DNA of 64,000 nt from Diphasiastrum complanatum. Lineage: Eukaryota > Streptophyta > Lycopodiopsida > Lycopodiales > Lycopodiaceae. The notes below the pieces were generated by a model that saw nothing but the letters and a program-made list of their open reading frames with translations, searched no databases and was not told where the DNA came from. Location of the stretch: NCBI GenBank assembly GCA_029204225.1, contig CM055109.1:252647-316646 (forward strand). The letters run 5' to 3'. The first letter of the stretch is position 1. Each line of letters begins with the position of its first letter. Below, one piece after another: positions 1-60,349 of the stretch. The position numbers and the translations under genes were made by a program.

Positions 1-2274
1 CCCTTTAAAAGACAAATTTTTTTATCCTTGATGCTCTTTTAGTTTGAGCTGGGAGGAGCCATTGTGTAGGTGGGAAAGAGGGAAATTTATTGTCAAAATG
101 CTATGAAGAATGCAAATTATTGTCTTGAAGGTTTTTTTCATCATATGCTTGATTGTATCTATGTGCACACATGTTTATAATCAATTAACACAAAAGTATC
201 TCATAGAAAGAAAAAATCAGGGCCAATTCTTCTTTCATTGATCTTTTTGGCTAAAAAATGTTTAGCTTTTTAAAAGTTTATTTGGATCTAATTCTCATCG
301 AGTCATTGCAGAAACCTCTCCTATATCTGATCCATGATACAAAAAATCCATTTGATTCAAATGAAACCTTCACGGAACCATTGCTTAGGTAGTAGAGATC
401 TCCTATATCGAATTCTTGTGAATTATCATAGTGTAGGAGGTCCTATCTGTGGGTTTCTACTAGCCTATCTATAGTGTCAGAGCGCTCAATTTAGGGTTAG
501 GTGTAGAAGTGTGACCGTTGACGTATCTTGTTGTCCAAGTACTTACTATTGTGTTTCAAATCAGTTTTATAGAGCTCTTTGATCTTCTTAAGTTGTAAGT
601 TTAACACTAAGCATTGAAACAAGTGATCTGAGTTTAAGGTTTTACTACTTGCTATCCTTGATTAGATACTACTACCGTGTTTCAAAACAACTTTGAAGAG
701 TTCTTCAAATTTCTATCTTCTAAAGTTATAACTTAGAAGATGGAGCACTGAAGCCATTGAGCGCTCACCATCTATAAATTAGGAATTTACACTTGACATA
801 GATGTAGTTGCACCCCAAACCTTAAACCGACACTTGTTTTTGTTTTACACAAGGCCATGATTAAAACCATTAAATGAAAACCACAGAACGACTCAACAGC
901 TCAGACCGAGGTGGGTTGGTTTTTTCCAAATTCAATAGAAGAATTAGCCGATTCAATCCCCTCCAGAAACTGTGATCCATATGAGTTTTTGAACGCTACA
1001 AATTGAATGTGAACTAGCTTTTGTAGTTCACGATTTATGTTTTGCTTACCATATAACATAATAAGCTTTGTCGAGCTTTGTGTATATGTGATATCACACA
1101 AGCTGTAAATCATGGACTCATGGTCTAAATTTGCATTGCATACTCTACATAGCTTAGAGCATGAAACAAGTACATGAAAATAGCTAGAAGTGTCAAACGA
1201 GGTCTGGATAAGCTATAGAAAAAAACGCTCAAAACATATTCATATGACTATAATTGCTCTCAGTATAGCCTCTAGGCAATAAATTGAAGAGTTCAATAGG
1301 TATGGCAAAATGTAAAGCTAACGTAATAGCTATAAAATTTAATAAATTGCCTCAGAATGTGGATGTTGCAGACCACAAAAAAACACAGCTGTTTAAGGCG
1401 TAGCCATAACACGAAAACGGAAGCCAATTAACTGGAAATAGCTGCTGATTGATGATACGAAACTCTGTCGAGGTATACAGATGGATCAAGAATGCCAAAA
1501 TAAGAATAATTCAATAGCATCTAAGGAATATGTCGAAGAACCTTGACAATGTACCAATAACAAAAATATATTGCATGGTAGTTTGATAGCCTCTAAAACA
1601 TAGTCAGCTATACTGTAGAAGTGCCCAATGGCAATGTTAAAATATATTACGAGCAGTAAGAATTGTGAATAACCTGCAGGAGCATAGAAAAACATGATTG
1701 ACATGTAACCACGGGCAACATACATAATTAAATTCATTAGTGTGGATGATGAATGCTATATAGTGATTCTCAGAATGTGCCAATAATGGCCAAGTTAAAA
1801 GAATGGACCAAGATTGCCGTCTAAAAGTATTAGGAGATAGCTTTTTGGGTACATAATATATACAAATGGACTCCAAGCCAGCTGTAGGTCCATGCCTGCT
1901 TTGCGAAAGCAACAAAAAGTGACATAGGATGCACAAGCATATACCAACACAAGGTAGTAACTAATAAATCTATTTTGGGGCGAGGGCCCAGCACTATACG
2001 TCTTGCTATGTGTCAGTGCTGGCTTTAAGATGATCATGTGATTAGGCCTATTGCTCAGTTGCCTTTGGCACGAACAAAAGCTGCACAGCAATCAGTACTT
2101 GATTAAGGCTACTGCTCAAACCATGTTTCAGCAGAAGTTGACAAAGTTTTTTGTCATTTTTAAATGAGCACTTGTGAAAAATTTAGATCGTTATCTATTC
2201 CAGCATAACCTGCATTGTCCAGATCAGTTATCGGCTTTGTTAATGAATCTTACGATGTAAGTTTAAATGTGCAG
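1..2274. other. Unassigned AT-rich non-coding stretch left of the first visible AlaAT exon
   Basis: No coding exon, repeat end or RNA gene could be supported here. It precedes an exon that starts inside the AlaAT reading frame, so at least its right part should be intron. I looked for the expected preceding exon, which in plant AlaAT encodes a segment ending near CEYAVRGEIVNIAQ, and did not find it. That exon is therefore left of the window or too diverged to see. Short open frames on the minus strand (around 901-1113 and 1486-2091) have no recognisable motifs. Confidence 0.5.
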
Positions 2275-51415
<49,141 letters not shown>

Positions 51416-51770
51416 AGGTCCTTGGAGAAGTGCTTTCTATTTATGCCCAGATATTATGCGAGGAATTCTATATGGGCATAACAACATGCAACACTGTTGT
51501 TCCACTGAATGCTAGCCTGCAATTTATTAAAGATCTTATCCTGCTGGGATCAAAGAATGTGTTTGAAATTTTTTGGGATTCGGACTTCTGTATCACTCTT
51601 AGAGATGTTTGTTCAAGACAGATCTGCTCTAACATTACTGGCACTGTTTAGCTCATGCAAGCTTAGATTATCTTTGACTTAAATGAAGGACAAGTAGTCG
51701 TTCATGGGTGCTATTTTATCCCAGAGTAGTAACTTGGGCAGCTTTACAGATTGAATAAGCCTAATAACCA
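51416..51770 (+). other. AlaAT: Probable 3' untranslated region of AlaAT
   Basis: It follows the stop codon directly and has no coding motif. An AATAAG-like signal near 51755 could serve polyadenylation. The end is not fixed by the sequence. Confidence 0.45.
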
Positions 51771-52710
51771 GAGTCTTGCATAAAATCTGCATGGACTCAA
51801 GGTCAAAAGACAGGAATGAAGCCACTAACAACATGAGAAAAGATTCTCTCGTCATTGAGACACTATTGTCTAGACTAGTATGTTGTCTTGAAAAATAGAC
51901 GATTGGGTGGAATTATAGCATAATATGTTGACAAATCTTGTTATTCAAAAAACAATTTCCATGCAAGAACGTACTATCCCACAAAGAGGTGTCATAGACT
52001 TCGGTAAAATCGCTTTTTGTTTTTCAAAGAAAGCCCATTCGCAAATTCAACTACAAACTCATGTCAAAGTCAATGGCTGGTAGTTTAGGATTTCTTAATA
52101 GTGCACAGCAAGTGAATTGGTGCAAGGAGTGTGATATTCTTTTTGCCATGGAGATGAAATGTCTTCAAATGGGAAACAACGGGGACATCATGCACCTTTT
52201 TAGCTAGAATGTGTGCAAATTCTTGGAAGGCATGTCTAAAAAAAATTCATGGCAAAGAGAAAAGTAAAAAAGTGTTTGTCACGTTGAAAAAGAGCCCAAT
52301 TCTCGGGCCCTTCCATTGTTAGAAGGGCTTTTGCTCTTGACTATTGTCGTCGACTAGAAGGGCCTCAGGGTGCGGTTCCCTTTTTTGTGTTAAGATGTGT
52401 GGTTCCCATACGTTAGATTAAATTTTGTTGTATTCTATTACAAATCTAAGTCCATTTCTCAATGATAAAGGACCAAGCTTGAAAGAAGTACAGATCTTGA
52501 AATTTTTTATTGTCCACCATGTAATTTTTTTTTTAGAATGAAATAAAACATCTAAATCCAATTTCCATGATTGATATGAGCATGAAGCATTTTCTATACC
52601 CAAACCTCTTGGGTGGCAATGCAAAAAATTCAACTAATTGAAATTTTTGTTTTCACCAAAAAGTCAACTCAAATTTGTCGAGCTCAGATTGCACTTACTT
52701 CAACATAAGA
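51771..52710. other. Unassigned intergenic sequence
   Basis: AT-rich, no coding motif or repeat end recognised. Confidence 0.5.
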
Positions 52711-53748
52711 GCGTAGCTCTCCGGCAACGACGCTCATATGTCTAGGAAACTAGTTTTTGGCCTTTTTAGCCACTAGAACTTGAATTAAATCATATGTACA
52801 TACTATATGATTATGGTACATGACAAGTACACTAGTTTCACACGTGGGAACAGGCTCCACACATGTGTTTTTATCTATATACAAGATTTTTGGCCTCTAC
52901 CAAACTTATTTTTGCATTTTTCACACCACATGGCTATCCATCTTTTGGGAATTAGCATGGGGCTCACAACTGTACATTTTAGCCTAGCACTAATAATTCT
53001 CGTGCTCTCAGACTCAACTCTCAACTTCATCTCTGCTAGAAGCGCTAAAATTGTAGTGGGTTTTCCTATCCACCACTGATTACCAAAAATAGTATGATGA
53101 AATGATTGATGACACTGGCGAAGGTTTAGACGAAGGTTCCTCTCAGAGAATTGGTATTTTTGTAGAAAGGTATAAAACTTTCAACAAAAGATTATAAAAA
53201 ACTAGTGAAACATTCACTAAGCCTTTTATTCTTGGAATTAACCTTCTCTGGTATGGCTATAAATAAATAGATCTAAGTCAGATCTATATATAGTAGAACA
53301 GACGAAGGATGGTTTTCAATATTTTTTTGATTCTAGGAGTTTTTGTCACTGTTTTTGTTTTTTTTTTTTTTTTAAATTTTTGGAAAAAGATTGGGCAGTA
53401 ATCTTCTTTCTTCAAATTGAAGATTCACTGCATCAAGGTGGGTGTCAGATGAAGATTTTGTCCCTTTTAACACCAATATTGCTGAAAATAAACGATTTTT
53501 GTGGTTTTTCTTTTTTAATTTCTTCAGATCTAAATGGATTTTAGGAATGGTGATATGTCTAACCTTCCTTGCTCATCAATAAAAATAAACTACAAGCAAA
53601 AAATCCACACAAATCAAGCAAAATTATCTTCAAACTAATCCTAAAATGCTAGTTAACACTACTATGCCAAATCCAAGATGCCTAAATGCAAGCTGACATC
53701 TATCCATGAATTAAAAACATGTTGAAAATGAAAAATTGGTGTAGCACC

Positions 53749-53766
53749 TCCTCGACAATGGCACCA
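53749..53766 (-). other. Decayed primer binding site, tRNA-Asp type
   Basis: The minus strand reads TGGTGCCATTGTCGAGGA, four substitutions from the site at 11371-11354, and lies next to an LTR starting TGTAGTGAG at 53771. Confidence 0.75.
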
Positions 53767-53770
53767 AAAT

Positions 53771-53967
53771 TGTAGTGAGTTTTCTTATCCACCTTCAAAC
53801 CTAGATCCTAGCAAATGCAAAGCCTCAAGATATGAAGAGGATCATATTATGTCACACGAAGATTCGTTCCCATGAGAGTGATGCATAGTTCAGATTCAAA
53901 CACATGCTTATGGTTCAACATCTAACACTACGATCCTATTAACCCTAATCCACCAAAGATAAATCTT

Positions 53968-54025
<58 letters not shown>

Positions 54026-54240
54026 AAGTATAACAAGATTCAATCCCAACAATCAACAAATCCAAATAATAATAAGATCCAAAAAAAAACATGAGAGAAG
54101 GAGAAAGGAGAAGAAGAGCAAGGACATCCAATTTGCAAATCATTAGAGGTTTCAACTGCTTGATTAGAAATGAACATGAAAATGAATACAAAGTACTACT
54201 ATTTATAGTGCATTTTAGGGCCTTGGCCTGAATTCCTAAA
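53771..54240 (-). repeat. LTR of the second copy
   Basis: It matches the LTR at 11376 over several hundred bases with clear divergence. The right edge is approximate. Confidence 0.65.
53970..54020. repeat. (TC)n microsatellite inside the LTR
   Basis: About 51 bases of perfect TC dinucleotide at the place where the first copy has only an imperfect pyrimidine tract. Confidence 0.97.
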
Positions 54241-54281
54241 TTGCTTACTAGGGAAACAACCTAGAACAAAATTTCCAAGAG

Positions 54282-54490
54282 GACAAGCCAAGAGAGTGAA
54301 GTCCATTTTGTCACTGATTTACAATGACTTATGCGGTCCCTTGAGCATACCCTCTTTGGGTCAAGTTCTATATTTTATCACATTCATTGATGACTAATCC
54401 CGGTTCACCAGAATTACGTTCATAAAGAACAAGTCAGAAGCATTCAATTGCTTCAAGGAGTTCAAGCAAATGGAGCTCTTGGGATCAATA
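54282..54490 (+). mobile_element. Copia integrase fragment
   Basis: The + strand reads NDLCGPLSIPSLGQVLYFIT, then FIDD-stop-SRFTRITFIKN and KSEAFNCFKEFKQME. This is the copia integrase core (D.CGPM...YFVTFIDDYSR.T). One in-frame stop; no flanking LTR. Confidence 0.8.
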
Positions 54491-54699
54491 GAGCTGTTGA
54501 CCTCTTGTGCTTGCGTATCTCAGTGAGCCACCTGCTGCGGTTGTGCATTCTAGGTCTAGCAGGTGGTGTGATGGCAACCGTAGGAGATGAGGATGAGCCA
54601 GGAGGAAGAAGTCCCTCCTTATCTGCTTTCTCCTATCCATGGGCGTGAACTATGTGATAGCGGACTTGTGCGTGAAGGTTAGGATGAGAAGGGAGGAAT

Positions 54700-55470
54700 G
54701 ATAAAGAACTCGCAGAGGACCGCTATGTACAAACAAAATGTACGGTATATCGGACCTATGCGAGCCGAATATCAGAGAGAACGATTAGATTTGAGGAAAG
54801 ACACACAAGTGCGATATGGGGTGACACGTAGGCAGACGTATCGGACCTATGTGCATGGAAGGCAGTAGGAGAAAGTTTGATTGTGAAAGACGCGCACAAA
54901 TGCGATATGCGGAGCGAAAAAAAAAGTGAAACAATTTCATCAAAATTTGTGATTTTATATCGGGGTTCGCACGTGCAAAAGAACGTCCTGTCACACGTGT
55001 GGGAGTTGTACAGACAAATGCGAGAGCGACACATGTCACCCTATCACATTTCACGTGTGGGATTTGTACGATCGAATGCGAGAGCGACACATGTTTATGA
55101 GCAATCGAATGAACATGCGACATGTGTTCAGGTGTCATTTCACACGTGTGCAGGTGTCATCTCACACGTGCTTGCGCCTGTTGTCCAATTGAAAGTAGAC
55201 ACATGTCATAAGTCCGTTGACCACACGTGCAAAAATTTAGTATAAATGGCACAAAAACCGAATAATTTTTTACCTTTTGTGTTCTCAAAATTCGCGACAT
55301 ATTGCTTTTGTGCGCTCTCATTGCTGTCCGTTTGCTTGCAACTATACCTACTCGTGCACAAGTGCGATATTCTGTATCTGTCTGCCGTACATATCCATCT
55401 TCTGCGCCATTTTGATAGTTAGTTTTGGTTCAATTCTCCCGCGCGCACAAGTGCGATTTTCACGTTACTG
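54700..55470 (+). promoter_or_regulatory. Direct-repeat field and probable promoter upstream of the 55473 gene
   Basis: Four copies of CACAARTGCGATAT or its TTT variant lie at 54804, 54895, 55357 and 55446. TATCGGACCTATG occurs at 54748 and 54839. A longer repeat of period 58 (54992-55036 and 55049-55094) ends in AATGCGAGAGCGACACATGT. CACGTG- and CACATGT-like words are frequent between them. TATAAATG at 55241 is a good TATA box, about 230 bp before the start codon. The field could be promoter elements or transposase-binding subterminal repeats. Confidence 0.65.
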
Positions 55471-55472
55471 CC

Positions 55473-56990
55473 ATGGCCTCTTCCTCATCATTCTCACGAG
55501 AATCAGGCTTGAGTTCATTTCTGAGTGAATTTGGGATTACTGAAAACCTAGACTACTTCCACAGTCTATTCAGGCCATATCTACATGTTTTCAGGACTGC
55601 ACAACCAAATTCTGACATATTTTATGAACATTATGTCAGATTCAGAGATATACTTAGCAAGCCTGTTTTCTCCATAGGTCCACTCCAGTACATGCATTAT
55701 ACTGATCTTGTTCATTTCTTTACAGCTTTTAGACATAGACTAGATAGAATGTTCACCAAATTGTTTGATCTTTTCAAAAGTAGTCCTACGTGTCCGTATT
55801 GCAACAAGAAATGTCGATTGGTTGAATATCAGAGTGGTTTCGTACTTTTTTCGTTAGTTCAGATCCCAGATGATAATGAAGTTCTTGTTGCTGACCCTCC
55901 TTTTGCACCCTCCTCTGTTCAGTTAGCCATTAAGGATATCAGTCACTTTCTTATTGACACTCCTGATTAAAAAAAGTGACTTCATTGATGTAGAAACTGA
56001 TGTTCTCCGAGACTCTTTCATTGGCCAAAATACATCTGATGATGAATCCAAATTTATGGAGGATTCAAAATGTCTTTTCAATTTGCCTGTATATTATATT
56101 AATGACGATGTATATTTTACTACTGCTGATTTATGTAAATTTTTTGACTATCGTGAGGACGAGGTTCTATGTTTATTATCCGGCACAATTTCCAAATTCT
56201 CCGACTTTGTAGATTTTGAGACAGATGACCTTGTTGCTAGTATTGATTTTGATGATGAGGAGGGTCTTATGACCGGTGAAGAATGTTTGAATAAGACTTT
56301 ATCAAATATAGCTGAGGATGGGCGAGGCAGACCATCCGATGAAGAATTCACGACATTTCAATCCCAGATGGGCTTCCCTTGTCCATCATTAATGCATTTC
56401 ACTGATGATTCCACTTCAGTACGTGGTCATTATATTGATCATCCCGATCTGGTTGCTGCTGATGATGAAGAATGTGAAAGTGTTTAATCTTCATTGCATT
56501 TGATTGTTTTCAATCACTGAATGTGTTTTTGCTAACATATTTCCTATTGTAGTATGCTCTCATAATAGATGATTTTGCTGCGAGACGAGGTGGTTTCAGA
56601 CAACACGCATCCTCGTTCCAGAGGGACAATGGATTGGGCCACTATCTTCAGCATTTCTTGAAGAATGAGATCTGTATTGCTCATTCCAAGCTGAGCCCAG
56701 TCAGGGAGAGTCTTATAATGGCAGTTAAAGCTTTATCATTTTATCTAGGAGGACGTAAATTTGTTAAGACAAATAAGATCATTTTTGTCAAAAGATCTTA
56801 TGTTTTGAACATTTTAGGCTTTACTGATGGGAATGTTCCTTTAAGGAGCTCCCATTATTCATTGTATTCCACTTATATTGAGCTTAGTGGAAATAAGAAT
56901 AATGCACATCTATTAGATGCATACGCTAGCAGAGAATTTCTTCATGACAATACTACCATAGAATTTGATACAAGATCTGATGATGAATAG
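55473..56990 (+). CDS. Unknown two-exon gene with CxxCxxxC motif, one frameshift
   Basis: I do not recognise this family. The start is taken at 55473 (GCCATGGCC), giving MASSSSFSRESGLSSFLSEF. The first part (165 codons) is rich in Phe, Tyr and His and carries CPYCNKKC at residues 107-114, a likely metal site. Its frame stops at 55968-55970 beside a run of seven A. The next frame continues without a gap (KKSDFIDVETDVLRDSF) for an acidic stretch to 56481. A 71-bp GT-AG intron (56482-56552) keeps phase and leads to exon 56553-56990 with LGHYLQHFLKNEICIAH, VRESLIMAVKALSFYLGG and an acidic end. Without the one-base shift the product would be about 480 residues. Codon structure and the intron argue for a real gene. 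It converges on the minus-strand gene, 222 bp away. Confidence 0.6.
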
Positions 56991-57212
56991 TTGACACTTT
57001 GTATTTTGGTATAATACAATCAATACATTTACATTGGGTATTTCTCCTCTCTTGTTCAATGAATTTGCAAAGCAATTCTGAACATGTCATGATGATCTTC
57101 TACTCAGCAATGATGATCTTCTACTCAGCAATCATCTAATTTTCTCTTCCTGTATGAACTTGCATGCTTTTCTAAACTTGTTGTATTGTGTGGACTTTGT
57201 TATATGTCGAAT

Positions 57213-59990
57213 CTAAACTTTGTGGTAGAACCACTGAAACAATTGACAAATGTAGTTTCATTTTTCATTGGTTCCTCCATGTTGTGTATTTCGATGAAAT
57301 GCTGCTCGTGCTTGCCAGTGTGACTTCTCCATCCCTTGTGATGACCATACACTCAAGCTTCCATATGTATTTGCAAAAAATGTTGTATGATCTCTTAGTA
57401 TGTGCTACATATGTCAAAATCATAATGTTAGTCTTATGTTTGGATCTAAATATATATGAAAATTTGAAAGCATTTTGAAAATTTTATACTAACCATGTAA
57501 TGAGTGATGTGATCTTCTCCCCATGCTTTTAATATTGCATTAACAAACTCGACACAAGTCCTTTGGACAGCTTTCTTATCAATATCAGAGTATTTTTCTT
57601 TTCTTAAAATAGCAATCATACTATCAAGCTTTTTCCATACATCAACTTTTAGTACTCTGGTTTTGCCGTCTTTCTCGAAATCCTGAGTGGCAGCAATAAT
57701 ATCTGTCCATACTGAGTGTTGAATATTAGAAGCCTTACCAGTATGATTTGATAGAAAATGACGTGCTTTTGCTCCTCCTATGCTTGGCTTAGTTGGCATG
57801 TTCGCATTCTTTCCTGAAAGCTTCTCATCTTTTTGAATTTTGACATCTCCTTTATGGAGTCTTGCTTTTGATAAAACATCTTCTAATCGAGAGATAGCTT
57901 CCTTTGCTAATGATGTTGGCTTAGTATTCCAAGCAAAAACTATATGAAGATAAATGATCTTTTCTATTAATCTAACTTCTGCATGAAGAGTGCAAACATG
58001 CACATTTTTTAAGGGGATAGGCAGCACAGGCTTCCAGTTTGGATCTGCATATTCTCTAGTAAAACCTGTACTCCTAGTTACATCTTTTGCCATTTTCATG
58101 CAGTACAAACAAGGGTGTTTTGATGTAGCACCGTGAGAGACATTATACATACATTTCAATGTTTTCAAATCACCTGCTAAGTGTCATTCAACATTGAAGT
58201 CTCCAACTCCTGGAACTTTGAGAAGTCCTCCATCCATATGGTCCTTGATGATCCTAGGATAAGATGTCCTTGAGAATAACCATGATAATATATCATGATC
58301 CTCTTTCAGCACCTGTCCAAAGAATTAATCATACTTAGTTTACAATGTATTAATACTATTCAGTGAATGTAATGTAATAATGTGGCTAGTTACCTGAAAC
58401 GCTGCACCATATATCATTTTCTACACTGAATTTGAAATCTTCTTGGTTCTCTGTTTGTGATAGAGCACCATTCATGAGAGTTATACTAACCCTTTCCATC
58501 TTTTGCCCTTTCACAATTTCTGACTCATCTAACTTAAGTACTATGATTATTTTGCCATTCACCTTTTCATAGGTTATATCATAGAATGTGACGATGTATC
58601 TCAGCAAGTAATTTAGATCAACAAATAAATTGTTTGATGAATTATAGAATATCGATCTTCCATCAGTTTCATACACCTCCTCAATATGAAATGGAGTTCC
58701 AATGATCTTATGCATACCTATGTTTAATGTATTCCTCTCTTTTTTCAAGTGATATGTCCTAGGGATTGGGACTTTTCTAATTTGAACTTGCTTAAAAGCT
58801 TCTCTAATTAGTTTAAATATTGTTGCATATGCTTCCTACTAATACCTGCAAAATCACAAGCACCCTGAACTATAGTCTTATCTAAAATATTTTGAATGTC
58901 CACCATCAAAGACTCTGCTATTTTACACTTTACATTTGAAATCCTATTGTTCATCATGATACGCTCAGTGGATTTGCAAGTCAATATTGTGCCCAATGAC
59001 ATTCCTAGTGAAGCATTGTCTTTAATATTCCGAGGAGCTACTAATGCAGATCTGCAAAAAAAATAGATAGTTAACTAAATATCACCATAGCTGAAATTAA
59101 ATCTATATGTCATTGAAAAACTTACAAAATTTAGAATATGCTTACTTGAATGCACGGATCCTTCTATTTTGATAACCTCCTTTTGAAAGCGTTTGAATAT
59201 CCTTGCAACTTTGCCGCTTTCGCTTCTTACTTTCAGCCTTCTTCTTTACCAAATACACATCCTTCAGTAATTGTAAGTTTTCAATACGAATAGACTGTAA
59301 GATTGATTGCATTTGCTCTAGTTCTGATTTGATATTGATTGTTATCTTCTGTAATGATTCATTATTTTTTTTAAGTTGTTCATTTTCTTCTAACGTCTTT
59401 TGGAGATGACAATCTCTATTCTGACAATAAGAGGATATCCGAATTAACTCACCTTCTAAAAAGTAAACTTTATTCATATAAAGTTGTTTTCCATGATTTT
59501 GCAATCTTTCACAATATCCTAGTAATCCACTATGCCCATTGCATATCCATATAACTAAATGAGTTATTGAAGAGAACGTGGGATGTGTCAAAGTGCTTGG
59601 ATCTTGTGGATATAATGTTCCATCTGTCCACAAATCCACGTTTTTCTTTCCTTCTACCCTGTAACGAGAACGATCTTCAGCAGATATTTGAACTCCTTTG
59701 CCTCCTCTTCTCTACAAAGGTGCCAAATCAATAGGAATATCCACATGTAGATGATATAATGTCATCATCAAAAAAATAATAGAGTAATCAGTTGCATCAA
59801 AGTACTATGACCAGATTCTATGAAGCAAAACAAAATACTCATCTTTGATTATATTATATACTATGTACGATCAATCCAATCTCCATGCTTGTATGCTTGA
59901 TTCAAATTTGGAAATGCCGCTCATTTTTTCATTCCAATAGGTAGTTGGCGCTCATATTTCCATTCTCATTGAAGGAATGCATATGTAAAC
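57213..59990 (-). pseudogene. Multi-exon transposase-like gene of unknown family, broken
   Basis: Minus-strand exons: about 59990-59869, 59704 (or up to 59711)-59146, about 59062-58391, 58312-57494 and 57404-57213; the last intron is 89 bp. The second exon has GHSGLLGYCERL and a coiled coil (QKTLEENEQLKKNNESLQK). The third has VLKLDESEIVKGQKMERV, then HLAGDLKTLK in the fourth, KHPCLYCMKM (CxxC) and VHVCTLHAEVRLIEKI (Cys/His). The last exon has YGSLSVWSSQGMEKSHWQAR. D..D..E with an inserted CxxC/CxxH pattern is seen in several eukaryotic DDE transposases, so this role is inferred. Lesions: in-frame TGA in the first exon, at 58184-58186 and 57258-57260, and one-base shifts near 58826 and 58395. 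Confidence 0.6.
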
Positions 59991-60345
59991 ATTTTGCAAT
60001 TTTTCCTGATTCGAATTTGGGGATGGCGGTCATATTCTAGATCCAGTAAAATATTGCCCTTTTCGTAACCAATCTTGGAGATGGATCAAAGCATTAGGAT
60101 GTTGGTGGCCTACACTTTATAAAGATACATAAAATTATATTCAGTCATGTGAATTCATTTCTCACTTGTGCTAGCGGATCTCTTGCAAAATTTTTCAGTG
60201 ATCAAAAGTTTCCAAACTTTCTACACTGCCTTGTGATACACTCTCGCGTCGATTACTTTTAGTTTCAACTTTTCTTCATCACGTCTTCTACTGATACCAG
60301 CCAGTCTCCGCACTATGTCATTCATTGTGATGTTCTGACCAAGAT
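59991..60345. other. Unassigned sequence right of the transposase-like gene
   Basis: No inverted counterpart of the left repeat field was found here. No coding motif. Confidence 0.45.
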
Positions 60346-60349
60346 GGAC

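Larger units (their letters stand above)
52711..54240 (-). mobile_element. Second, rearranged copy of the tRNA-Asp-primer element
   Basis: A decayed primer site (minus strand near 52737-52711, TGAGCGTCGTTGCCGG-like) is followed by LTR-like DNA. At about 53048-53080 a short piece of LTR start (TTGTAGTGGGTTTTCCTATC) is fused directly to leader sequence that matches 10925-11200 of the first copy. A second primer site (53766-53749) and LTR (from 53771) follow. No Gag remains. The order suggests two overlapping insertions or internal recombination. Confidence 0.65.
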
